5,157 nucleotides of DNA from an archaeon (GTDB lineage: Archaea; Asgardarchaeota; Heimdallarchaeia; Hodarchaeales; S146-22). The position numbers and the translations under genes are program-made. Location: positions 1-5,157 of the forward strand of contig JAJRXH010000497.1 in assembly GCA_024276395.1 (NCBI GenBank), given 5' to 3'. This document shows positions 1 to 5,157 of the stretch, piece by piece. The notes under the pieces are model-generated. The model saw only the letters and a program-made list of their open reading frames with translations, made no database searches and was not told the origin of the DNA. Position 1 is the first letter of the stretch. Every line of letters begins with the position of its first letter.

Positions 1-163
1 CAGTTATCCCTTTCTTTTAACAAAGAGTTTTTCAATAACAACCAGAGCTTTTAACATCTTCGAGGAGAAGTAAATGATTCTCGATGGATTACAGCGTTGC
101 GGGTCTCTTTAAGTGCAGCGAGTTTTTCTTGGATGGAGATAAGTAGTAGTAACGCGATCCAAA

Positions 164-176
164 ACATTTTAAATGT
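164..176. repeat. 13-nt palindrome, arms ACATTT/AAATGT
   Basis: The six-base arms ACATTT and AAATGT flank a single central T. It lies about 120 nt upstream of the putative TATA box of the first alba gene. Such a short AT-rich palindrome could be a regulator site or could occur by chance. No gene-specific regulator can be named. Confidence 0.3.
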
Positions 177-196
177 GTGTTTAAGTAGGTAACATG

Positions 197-226
197 AAGA
201 CTTTTTCAAGTCTTAATGCATTTTTT
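197..226 (+). terminator. Possible hairpin and T6 terminator
   Basis: AAGACTT (197-203) and AAGTCTT (208-214) form a 7-bp stem with a 4-nt loop. Six T residues follow at 221-226. This arrangement could end a transcript coming from the left. The gap between stem and T tract, and the AT-rich background, make the call weak. Archaeal termination usually relies on T tracts more than on hairpins. Confidence 0.3.
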
Positions 227-264
227 GCAAAATATTTCCTTCATTACAAGGATGAAACCTCTAC

Positions 265-277
265 AACAAAATTTGTT
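265..277. repeat. 13-nt palindrome, arms AACAAA/TTTGTT
   Basis: The arms AACAAA and TTTGTT flank one central A. The site ends 16 nt before the candidate TATA box at 294-299. That is where an archaeal activator, or a repressor blocking TFB, could bind. Its 6-1-6 geometry matches the palindrome at 164-176, but the arm sequence differs, so they are not copies of one site. Confidence 0.3.
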
Positions 278-293
278 CACAAAAAAAACAACC

Positions 294-299
294 CTTAAA
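294..299 (+). promoter_or_regulatory. Candidate TATA box of first alba gene
   Basis: CTTAAA fits the short archaeal TATA consensus and is preceded by an A-rich stretch (281-291) that could serve as the BRE. A start about 25 nt downstream would fall near 320. That gives a leader of about 20 nt which still contains the SD site at 328-333. The spacing is right, but the sequence is simple and AT-rich. Confidence 0.4.
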
Positions 300-327
300 C
301 CAAAATAACTGTGAGCCCTAAAAATCT

Positions 328-333
328 AGGTGG
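328..333 (+). promoter_or_regulatory. Shine-Dalgarno site of first alba gene
   Basis: AGGTGG lies 6 nt before ATG 340 and is largely complementary to the archaeal 16S 3' end. It supports ATG 340 as the start. That start also gives the N-terminus expected for Alba. Confidence 0.7.
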
Positions 334-339
334 TATCGA

Positions 340-627
340 ATGGCATCAAACGAAGAAAATGTGGTTTTCATTGGAAATAAACCCGTCAACTCCTATGTGT
401 TAGCATGTGTGACCCAGCTCAACGAAGGAGCAGATCGAATTGTCCTCAAAGCAAGAGGACGAGCTATCAGCAGAGCAGTGGATGTGGCGGAAGTCTTAAG
501 AAGAAGGTTCATGAAGGATTTGATCGAAATTGAAGACATTCAAATTTCCACTGAACAAATCGAGACTAGAGAAGGAAATGTATCCAATGTTTCCGCCATT
601 GAAATAACTATTCGCAAGAAGAACTAA
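340..627 (+). CDS. albA: Alba DNA/RNA-binding chromatin protein (paralog 1)
   Basis: This small basic protein of 95 residues spans the full Alba (Sso10b/Sac10b) family length. Family members are dimers that coat and bridge DNA and also bind RNA. Diagnostic stretches are VVFIGNKPV (residues 8-16), the core IVLKARGRAISRAVDVAE (34-51), RRRF (54-57) and the C-terminal strand SNVSAIEITIRKK (82-94). Lys14 matches Lys17 of Sulfolobus Sso10b, while the position of the acetylated Lys16 is Asn13. Phe57 matches Phe60, the residue at the dimer-dimer contact in Sso10b. The ATG start has an SD site 6 nt upstream. The next gene is a close paralog, identical at about 65 of 95 aligned positions. The two are separated by 122 nt and each has its own SD site, so they may be transcribed together or separately. 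Confidence 0.96.
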   Translation: MASNEENVVFIGNKPVNSYVLACVTQLNEGADRIVLKARGRAISRAVDVAEVLRRRFMKDLIEIEDIQISTEQIETREGNVSNVSAIEITIRKKN

Positions 628-731
628 GTATGAGCGCCAAATTGAGCTTCGTTTACCCTTCAACATCTTTCTATTTGTGATGTATACGGTCGTTTGCTAA
701 AATCTTAGATTACAGTAAATCCATAAAACAA

Positions 732-740
732 GGAAGGTGA
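732..740 (+). promoter_or_regulatory. Shine-Dalgarno site of second alba gene
   Basis: GGAAGGTGA contains the core GGTGA (736-740), 9 nt before ATG 750. The 122-nt spacer before it (628-749) is otherwise plain. Possible TATA elements are gctaaaa near 696-702 and gtatac at 682-687; neither is convincing. No strong terminator separates the two alba genes, so a shared transcript is possible. Confidence 0.65.
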
Positions 741-749
741 ATAGGAACA

Positions 750-1055
750 ATGTCCACGCAGGAAGAGAATGTTATCTACATTGGGTCAAAGCCAGTGGCC
801 TCTTACGTGATAGCCTGCATTTCTCAGCTTCAAACTGCTGAAAAAATTGTATTAAAGGCCCGAGGACGAGCAATCAGTCGTGCCGTAGATGTTGCAGAAA
901 TCTTGAAACGTCGTTTCCTAAAGGATATCATTTCCATCGAGGCTATCAAAACAGACACCGAACAAATAGAGACGAATGATGGCAGAGTATCTAACGTGTC
1001 TGCTATCGAGATAGTTATTCGAAAAAATGGCAGTAATTTGGAATCAAATGAGTAA
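750..1055 (+). CDS. albA: Alba DNA/RNA-binding chromatin protein (paralog 2)
   Basis: This is a second full-length Alba of 101 residues. It shares the core KIVLKARGRAISRAVDVAE (32-50) with its neighbour and has the same C-terminal strand SNVSAIEIVIRK (81-92). It has one residue fewer in the loop after LQ (27-28) and an extra polar, partly acidic tail, NGSNLESNE (93-101), which paralog 1 lacks. Lys14 aligns with Sso10b Lys17; Ser13 replaces the acetylated Lys16. Phe56 corresponds to Phe60, so the dimer-dimer contact looks intact, unlike Sulfolobus Alba2, which is known to lack it. Heterodimers with paralog 1 are plausible, since Sulfolobus Alba1 and Alba2 form them; here this is inference. The ATG is supported by an SD site 9 nt upstream. 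T tracts downstream mark a likely transcript end. Confidence 0.96.
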   Translation: MSTQEENVIYIGSKPVASYVIACISQLQTAEKIVLKARGRAISRAVDVAEILKRRFLKDIISIEAIKTDTEQIETNDGRVSNVSAIEIVIRKNGSNLESNE

Positions 1056-1091
1056 ATCGTACCCATAATTTTGTTATTTGAATGATGTGGG

Positions 1092-1160
1092 TTTTTTCAC
1101 GTTTATTTTATCAAACATCTTGTTTTTTTCATTTTTTTATTTGTTTTTGATGCATTTTTT
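1092..1160 (+). terminator. T-tract cluster after the alba genes
   Basis: Five runs of five to seven T lie within 70 nt: 1092-1097, 1123-1129, 1132-1138, 1144-1148 and 1155-1160. Repeated T tracts on the coding strand just after a gene are the main known archaeal termination signal. The cluster starts 36 nt after the stop of the second alba gene. The same stretch can be read as Phe/Leu codons of an extended N-terminus of the next gene, so the two readings compete. Confidence 0.6.
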
Positions 1161-1165
1161 CTCGT

Positions 1166-1170
1166 GGAGG
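1166..1170 (+). promoter_or_regulatory. Shine-Dalgarno site deciding GTG 1180 start
   Basis: GGAGG is a strong match to the archaeal anti-SD and sits 9 nt before GTG 1180. The competing in-frame starts TTG 1078, GTG 1087 and ATG 1150 have no SD-like sequence before them. This favours the short form of the membrane protein. Confidence 0.6.
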
Positions 1171-1179
1171 TTTTCTCTC

Positions 1180-1374
1180 GTGGATGAAAAAAATAAAAAA
1201 ATCTTGATTGGCACGATTATGGTTGTTGTTGGTCTCTTGATTGCTGGTTTTGGTGGAACTGGAGAGACTCTTCCAAAAGCTATCTTGTACATTGTGGGTT
1301 TTCTCATTGCTTTGTCTGGACTGAAGTTCTTCTATGATGTCTATAGATTAGGGCAGTCAAATCAATCTCATTAA
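1180..1374 (+). CDS. Small two-helix membrane protein, unknown function
   Basis: I do not recognise a family. From GTG 1180 the protein has 64 residues: a charged start DEKNKK (2-7), a first membrane helix at about 8-25 (ILIGTIMVVVGLLIAGFG), a short loop GTGETLP (26-32), a second helix at about 34-52, and a polar tail ending QSNQSH. It is probably a helical hairpin with both ends on the cytoplasmic side. The start was chosen for its SD site, GGAGG at 1166-1170. The frame is open back to 1069, so TTG 1078 would give 98 residues with a third, Phe-rich hydrophobic segment, and ATG 1150 would give 75. That extra segment comes from T tracts that look like a terminator. The stop is followed after 1 nt by ATG 1376 and after 33 nt by the helicase frame, so co-transcription with the helicase is likely. 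Confidence 0.6.
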   Translation: MDEKNKKILIGTIMVVVGLLIAGFGGTGETLPKAILYIVGFLIALSGLKFFYDVYRLGQSNQSH

Positions 1375-1375
1375 G

Positions 1376-1432
1376 ATGAAGTTAGCAAAAATCCAATTTT
1401 TCAGTCCGTGTGGTTATATTCAGGGGCGGTGA
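1376..1432 (+). other. Short frame leading into helicase gene
   Basis: The ATG at 1376 lies 1 nt after the stop of the membrane protein gene and opens an 18-codon frame (MKLAKIQFFSPCGYIQGR). It ends with TGA at 1430-1432, which overlaps the in-frame helicase GTG at 1429 as GTGA. It has no SD site of its own. It may be a leader peptide that couples translation. It may instead be the true helicase N-terminus split by a 1-base indel in the T5 run at 1397-1401: adding one T would put ATG 1376 in frame with the helicase. Chance is also possible. Confidence 0.3.
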
Positions 1433-4074
1433 AAGAACTGGTCTTTTTTAAACCAGAAAAATGTCGTTTCTTGCTTTTGCGCCCATCGAGAAAGAAAGAT
1501 GTATATCAAGTGGAATGTTTTCCATTGACCATTCCAAAGCAACAAAAACCTCTATATGTTGGTGAACTGTATTTTTACTGGAAAAATAATCGACTATATC
1601 GACCACTAAAGGCCATCATTAATGAGGAGCTTGTAAATGATCGTATGGTTACCAAACTTTTTCAGAACGCTCGTGCCGTGTTCATTTCAAGTGAAATCGC
1701 TGATGACGAACGTGATGATTTAGCTTCTTATTTTCGGGATCTTAATGTCAAAAATGTCATCCACGTGAAATTATGTTCATTATGCACCATTCATTCTCGG
1801 ACGACAATCCTCCAAAAGGAGGAGATTTACTATTACCAAAACAAGATGCATCATATTTGTCAATCATGTGCCCTAAGTGAGCTAAAACTGGAGTTATCAC
1901 GTAGAGTGGGTTCAATATCATCTTCTGTACTCAAGTACATGAGTTTGCTTTTGAAACGTACGAACGATGTTGATAAGATTCTTGACCATCTCAAATCTGA
2001 TTCGACTCGGGTTACTGACGAGTTAACCTTAGTGAAGGAAATTCAAGTAGATGAAAAATCGACGGAGCTTCACCCCATTGATGCTTATGGAGATAAATTA
2101 GCACCTTTGTTACTTCAATCATTGAAAAAGAGAGGTATTACTCATTTCTTGCCAGTTCAGGTAGTGGCCATCAAGAAAGGTCTTTTAGAAGGTAAAAATC
2201 TGCTTATTGTTGCCAGTACTAGTGCTGGAAAAACATTAATTGGAGAAATTGCTGCAATAAACAATAATTTTATGGGAAAAGGGAAAGCTATTTTTTGTTT
2301 TCCGTTAGTTGCTCTTGCTAACACGAAATATCGAGAATTTAAGAAAAGTTATCCTTTTTTGAGATTTTCTCTAAAGGTTGGTAAAACTAGAATCATTGAA
2401 GGATCGAGTAACCCTTTAGAAAGTAGTGTTGAGGATGCATCCGTTCCGATTAGCGATGCTGATATCATCATCGCAACTTATGAAGGATTGGATGTCATTT
2501 TACGCAAAAATGCTCGTGAATTGGGTAAAGTTGGTACCTTGATAGTGGATGAAATACAAACTCTGGAAGATCCAGAAAGGGGTCCAGTTTTGGATGGATT
2601 AATCACTAGAATTAGGGTATGGAGCCCAGATGCACAAGTCATCGGTCTTAGTGCCACTATTGGTAATCCCAATGCATTAACCACCTGGCTAGGTGAAAAT
2701 TTTGAGTTGGTACACTTGAATTGGAGACCAGTTCCTTTGGAAGAGCACTTGGTTTTGACCAGGGAAGAGGAGGATAAAGTTCACTACATGCGTGAATTAG
2801 TTGAGCAAGAGAGAAACGTGATTAGCAAGAGTGGATATCGTGGCCAGACTATCATTTTTACTAATTCAAGAAGAAAGGCTCACTTGCTCTCTAGACGGAT
2901 TCAGGATTCAGTGGTTTATCATGCAGGACTTCCTTACGCGAAACGGGTTTCTGTTGAGAAAGGCTTCGAAACTGGTAAGCATGCTGCTGTAATAGCCACG
3001 TATGCCTTGGGGGCAGGCGTGGATTTCCCAGCTTCTCAAGTCATTTTTGAGACCTTGATGATGGGAAATAAAAGCTTGACAATTAATGAATTTCATCAAA
3101 TGTTAGGGAGGGCAGGAAGACTAGGAAAACATGAGCGGGGGAAAATCGTTCTCCTAGCATCACCCGATACCCAAATAGATGGCAAAAGTGAGCTAGAATT
3201 AGCCATCGAGTTGTTAGATTCCAAGCCGCAACCAGTGGATCCGCATCATTCCTTGGATTCTTGTGCTGAGCAAGTTTTAGCAAACTCATTATTACTAAGA
3301 GAACGTTCAACCTTAACGACTCATCAAAAACTGTTAAAGGGTATGGTAGGAATTTGTCCTTCAATGAAGGAAATATTGATGCTATTGGCTTCTCATGGCC
3401 TTATCAAGTTAGTACGAGCCATGGATGCTACAAGCGGTGAAAAAGTCATCAAGATCGTGCCAACACCATTGGGTCGTGCCGTTTCATTGGCGTTTCTTCC
3501 TCCTTCAAGATTTTCTGAAATCAAAGAGGCCATTGTTAATCGTTCCATTCCTATGTTAACGTTAGCAACACACTTGTTGCCATTTGAGCAAGTGTATTTA
3601 GATGAAGGCCTTCATTCTTTTTTAGAAAAAACTTACAAGATGAAAATGGGGCATCGTTTCTTTGATTCTCAAGCGTTGGATGTTTTAGCTGCCAAGGTGA
3701 AAGCGCGAGATGTAAAACTTCCTCCTTGGGTCATTGAAATCTTCGTGAAATGGTCGCAAGCATTTTTTGACTGTAAGTGCAAGGAAAATCCTTATTGTGA
3801 GCATCCTCCAAGAAAGCTAAGTTTTGAGTTATTGAAGTTAAGAGTGACTAGAAAATTTTCACCGCAGAGAATGTCGGCGTGGTTCCGAGCTAATTACCGC
3901 TTACAGATTTATGCTGGTGATTTATTCAGTTGGTTTGATCAATTGTTGTTTTTGATGTATGGAATCATTGAAATTGCCCGCATATTGGGGGAAGATGTTG
4001 AAGAGATTCGTGAATTCATCAAGAACATTCAAGATCCTTATTCATCAAGGAATGAAAAGAAATTTAACCAATAA
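1408..4074 (+). CDS. Archaeal Ski2-like helicase, DUF5814/ASH-Ski2 type
   Basis: This 888-residue protein is a cytoplasmic SF2 ATP-dependent helicase that probably unwinds RNA. The N-terminal region (about 1-230) carries a four-cysteine zinc motif, C123-x2-C126 and C151-x2-C154. The core is complete: Q motif around Gln251; Walker A ASTSAGKT (269-276); motif Ia near FPLVALANTKYREF (298-311); ATYEG (356-360); Walker B DEIQ (381-384); motif III SATIGN (415-420); motif IV IIFTNSRRK (482-490); motif V ATYALGAGVDFPA (530-542); motif VI QMLGRAGRLG (564-573). A winged-helix and helical region follows at about 610-750. The C-terminus has a second Cys/His cluster, C789-x-C791-x5-C797-x-H799, then YAGDLFSWFDQLL (835-847), which I recall as DUF5814-like. 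This layout matches archaeal ASH-Ski2, reported to work with aRNase J and the exosome. Neither GTG 1408 nor GTG 1429 has a well-spaced SD site. GTG 1429 would remove seven residues. Confidence 0.9.
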   Translation: MWLYSGAVKELVFFKPEKCRFLLLRPSRKKDVYQVECFPLTIPKQQKPLYVGELYFYWKNNRLYRPLKAIINEELVNDRMVTKLFQNARAVFISSEIADDERDDLASYFRDLNVKNVIHVKLCSLCTIHSRTTILQKEEIYYYQNKMHHICQSCALSELKLELSRRVGSISSSVLKYMSLLLKRTNDVDKILDHLKSDSTRVTDELTLVKEIQVDEKSTELHPIDAYGDKLAPLLLQSLKKRGITHFLPVQVVAIKKGLLEGKNLLIVASTSAGKTLIGEIAAINNNFMGKGKAIFCFPLVALANTKYREFKKSYPFLRFSLKVGKTRIIEGSSNPLESSVEDASVPISDADIIIATYEGLDVILRKNARELGKVGTLIVDEIQTLEDPERGPVLDGLITRIRVWSPDAQVIGLSATIGNPNALTTWLGENFELVHLNWRPVPLEEHLVLTREEEDKVHYMRELVEQERNVISKSGYRGQTIIFTNSRRKAHLLSRRIQDSVVYHAGLPYAKRVSVEKGFETGKHAAVIATYALGAGVDFPASQVIFETLMMGNKSLTINEFHQMLGRAGRLGKHERGKIVLLASPDTQIDGKSELELAIELLDSKPQPVDPHHSLDSCAEQVLANSLLLRERSTLTTHQKLLKGMVGICPSMKEILMLLASHGLIKLVRAMDATSGEKVIKIVPTPLGRAVSLAFLPPSRFSEIKEAIVNRSIPMLTLATHLLPFEQVYLDEGLHSFLEKTYKMKMGHRFFDSQALDVLAAKVKARDVKLPPWVIEIFVKWSQAFFDCKCKENPYCEHPPRKLSFELLKLRVTRKFSPQRMSAWFRANYRLQIYAGDLFSWFDQLLFLMYGIIEIARILGEDVEEIREFIKNIQDPYSSRNEKKFNQ

Positions 4075-4090
4075 AACTTGTTAAGTGGGA

Positions 4091-4150
4091 TTTTTATTGC
4101 GGATATTGGACTCATGAGGAGCCATTAAGGTGATGTTTTTCTTGGTTTTT
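4091..4150 (+). terminator. T tracts after the helicase gene
   Basis: T5 runs occur at 4091-4095, 4136-4140 and 4146-4150, beginning 16 nt after the helicase stop. A weak 4-bp stem (ACTT 4076-4079, AAGT 4083-4086) precedes the first run. This suggests that the helicase transcript can end before moaC. The spacer 4075-4220 also contains three ATTGGA copies (4105, 4165 and 4180) and an AT-rich ataaaa (4193-4198) that might act as a TATA element for moaC. Confidence 0.4.
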
Positions 4151-4206
4151 CGTGAATTACGTGTATTGGAACAATGAGCATTGGAATGGAGAATAAAAAC
4201 TAAGAA

Positions 4207-4211
4207 GAGGG
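4207..4211 (+). promoter_or_regulatory. Shine-Dalgarno site of moaC
   Basis: GAGGG lies 9 nt before ATG 4221, 6 nt before GTG 4218 and 3 nt before TTG 4215, three start codons in a row in one frame. The best spacing and the conserved MoaC N-terminus (MIDITEK) favour ATG 4221. Confidence 0.55.
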
Positions 4212-4220
4212 TAGTTGGTG

Positions 4221-4667
4221 ATGATTGACATAACGGAGAAAACACCTGTGGTGAGAATTGCAATAGCTGAAGGCACCATCATTCTAAAAGAAGAGACCAT
4301 ACAGAAAATCAAGACCAAGTCTATCACCAAGAAGGGTGATATCTTGGAAAATGCTAGGTATGCGGCTTATCATGGGATGAAAATGACACCACAGTTGATT
4401 TTTCTTTCACATCCCATAGCCATTCACGGAGCCAGCGTTGACTTTAAAATAGGAACGAATTCCATTACCGTTACCGTGAAAGTTCGAACGATAGATCGGA
4501 CTGGCGTTGAACTAGAGGCAATGATGGGAGTATTAAATGCACTCATGGCCATTTTTGATATGACTAAGCCAGAAGAAAAAGATGAGACAGGTCGATATCC
4601 AGTAGCTCGAATTCAAGAGGTTAGAGTGGTAGAGAAGATAAAATATCCGCTTGGTTCAGCTCAATGA
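4221..4667 (+). CDS. moaC: Cyclic pyranopterin monophosphate synthase MoaC
   Basis: MoaC converts 3',8-cyclo-7,8-dihydro-GTP, the product of MoaA, into cyclic pyranopterin monophosphate, the first stable intermediate of molybdenum/tungsten cofactor synthesis in the cytoplasm. The 148-residue protein covers the family length. It opens with MIDITEKTPVVRIAIAEGTI (1-20) and keeps the catalytic residues by comparison with E. coli MoaC: Lys38 in KKGD (37-40, equivalent to Lys51), His64 in LSHP (62-65), Glu97 and Glu99 in TGVELEA (94-100), and Asp113 and Lys116 in FDMTK (112-116). The usual LCHP is LSHP here, so the nearby cysteine is lost, and the DMCK form is DMTK. The ATG is preferred over upstream GTG 4218 and TTG 4215. 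moaB follows after 52 nt on the same strand, so the two probably form an operon. Confidence 0.95.
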   Translation: MIDITEKTPVVRIAIAEGTIILKEETIQKIKTKSITKKGDILENARYAAYHGMKMTPQLIFLSHPIAIHGASVDFKIGTNSITVTVKVRTIDRTGVELEAMMGVLNALMAIFDMTKPEEKDETGRYPVARIQEVRVVEKIKYPLGSAQ

Positions 4668-4708
4668 CCGTTTTTGAGACTAATTTAATTGCTTCCAGCC
4701 GTGAAAAT

Positions 4709-4713
4709 GGTGG
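4709..4713 (+). promoter_or_regulatory. Shine-Dalgarno-like site of moaB
   Basis: GGTGG lies 6 nt before ATG 4720 and 9 nt before ATG 4723. ATG 4714 directly abuts it and is therefore less likely to be used. The 52-nt gap after moaC also holds a T5 run (4671-4675) and an AT-rich atttaatt (4683-4690), so a separate moaB promoter cannot be excluded. Confidence 0.45.
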
Positions 4714-4719
4714 ATGAGA

Positions 4720-5157
4720 ATGATGGTTTCTGATGAAAAGACACCAAAAAGAGAACATCAGAAACACTGGGGTGAGCAGTGGGTTAATGTAAGTGTCATG
4801 ATCGTCAGTGATTCGCTTTCACGTCTTAATGCAACAGAACGAAAGCATCGTGATCAGAGTTCTCCTATCATTCGCGAATTGTTAGTGTCACAAGAGTATT
4901 TCTTGGCCAATCTCTTATCAATTGAATATTGTCCAGATGAGGTGGATAGGCTAAGTATCGTGATGGAGGAAAAACTAGGTCAGAAAAATCCTCCCATTCA
5001 CTGGATCATTTTCTCTGGGGGGACAGGGATTAGTCCTAGGGATGTAACGATTGAAGCAATAAGACCGTTTCTTCGAAAGGAGTTGCCAGGATTCGGAGAA
5101 TTATTTCGGATGAAAACCTATGAACAGGTTGGGACGGTTGCTATTATGACACGGGCA
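4720..5157 (+). CDS. moaB: MoaB/MogA-type molybdopterin adenylyltransferase, 3' truncated
   Basis: The window ends inside this gene: 146 codons are present and the C-terminus is missing. Archaeal MoaB of Pyrococcus is known to adenylate molybdopterin before metal insertion, downstream of the MoaC step. After a polar N-terminal segment (about 1-22) the MoCF-binding fold begins with VNVSVMIVSDS (22-32). It continues to the nucleotide and pterin site FSGGTGISPRDVT (98-110), where the motif Asp is Asp108. The conserved LPGFGELFRMKTYEQVGT (122-139) follows. The DxSG-like region is DQSS (45-48), with Ser where Gly is usual. The start ATG 4720 was chosen for the GGTGG 6 nt upstream; ATG 4714 and ATG 4723 are alternatives. 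It forms a cofactor pair with moaC. A MogA name is possible, but in archaea this protein is usually called MoaB. Confidence 0.93.
   Translation, partial: MMVSDEKTPKREHQKHWGEQWVNVSVMIVSDSLSRLNATERKHRDQSSPIIRELLVSQEYFLANLLSIEYCPDEVDRLSIVMEEKLGQKNPPIHWIIFSGGTGISPRDVTIEAIRPFLRKELPGFGELFRMKTYEQVGTVAIMTRA

Larger units (their letters stand above)
1..339. other. Upstream region without a convincing gene
   Basis: No long reading frame crosses this stretch on either strand. The + frame beginning at position 2 stays open for 23 codons and stops at 71-73, so it could be the C-terminal tail of a gene lying to the left, but it is too short to recognise. A 20-codon frame at 84-146 ends in three in-frame stops in a row (tag tag taa). 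A 12-codon ATG frame starts at 74, directly after the stop at 71-73. I regard both as chance. No tRNA, C/D-box RNA or CRISPR pattern was seen. The right half holds a hairpin, two 13-nt palindromes and the candidate promoter of the first alba gene, each listed separately. Confidence 0.5.

Noticed and set aside
74..146. Micro-frames at 74-112 and 84-146, the first starting right after a stop codon with GAGGAG before it
   Set aside because: They have 12 and 20 codons with no homology I recognise. The second ends in three stops in a row, so neither looks maintained.
215..229. TGCA-T5-TGCA mini inverted repeat after the 197-214 hairpin
   Set aside because: Four-base arms in AT-rich sequence are expected by chance; it adds nothing beyond the T tract already noted.
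830..1066. A 78-codon open frame on the - strand over the second alba gene
   Set aside because: It lies antisense to a conserved Alba gene, has no recognisable domain, and is explained by the codon use of the + strand gene.
2478..3364. Three - strand open frames of 63 to 93 codons inside the helicase gene
   Set aside because: All are antisense to conserved helicase motifs and resemble no known family.
4133..4203. Two tiny + frames (14 and 9 codons) overlapping as ATGA before moaC
   Set aside because: They are too short and have no recognisable content. AGGTG directly abuts the first ATG, leaving no room for SD spacing.
4081..4263. A 60-codon - strand frame in the spacer before moaC
   Set aside because: It overlaps the moaC start, has low-complexity content and no recognisable feature.
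1..5157. CRISPR array, IS element, attachment site or tRNA
   Set aside because: Reading both strands showed no regular direct repeats, transposase motifs, terminal inverted repeats or cloverleaf pattern.

Overview
The window is archaeal. It carries two Alba chromatin proteins and a Ski2-like helicase with the DUF5814-type layout found only in archaea, and its Shine-Dalgarno (SD) sites match an archaeal 16S tail. By eye the DNA is AT-rich. The phylum cannot be fixed from the sequence. An Asgard or euryarchaeal host would fit, but that is a guess.

Layout: all recognised genes lie on the + strand. Positions 1-339 hold no convincing gene; they carry a possible tail of an upstream frame, a hairpin, two odd palindromes and a candidate promoter for the first alba gene. 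Two tandem paralogous alba genes follow (340-627 and 750-1055), each with its own SD site. A dense cluster of T tracts (1092-1160) then looks like an archaeal terminator. A small two-helix membrane protein follows; its best-supported start is GTG 1180. A large helicase (1408-4074) comes next, with a zinc-ribbon N-terminus, a complete helicase core and the DUF5814-like C-terminus. A 146-nt spacer with T tracts leads to moaC (4221-4667) and moaB (4720 to the window end, truncated), two steps of molybdenum/tungsten cofactor synthesis.

How the genes relate: moaC and moaB are a clear pathway pair. The alba pair and the helicase may share nucleic-acid biology. Alba binds DNA and RNA, and the archaeal ASH-Ski2 helicase that this protein resembles acts with the RNA-decay nuclease aRNase J and the exosome. 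This link is inferred from proximity only.

No clearly new system is visible. The items most worth a second look are the GTG/TGA overlap and possible 1-base indel at the helicase start, the start of the small membrane protein inside a terminator-like tract, and the absence of the Sso10b-type acetylatable lysine in both Alba paralogs.
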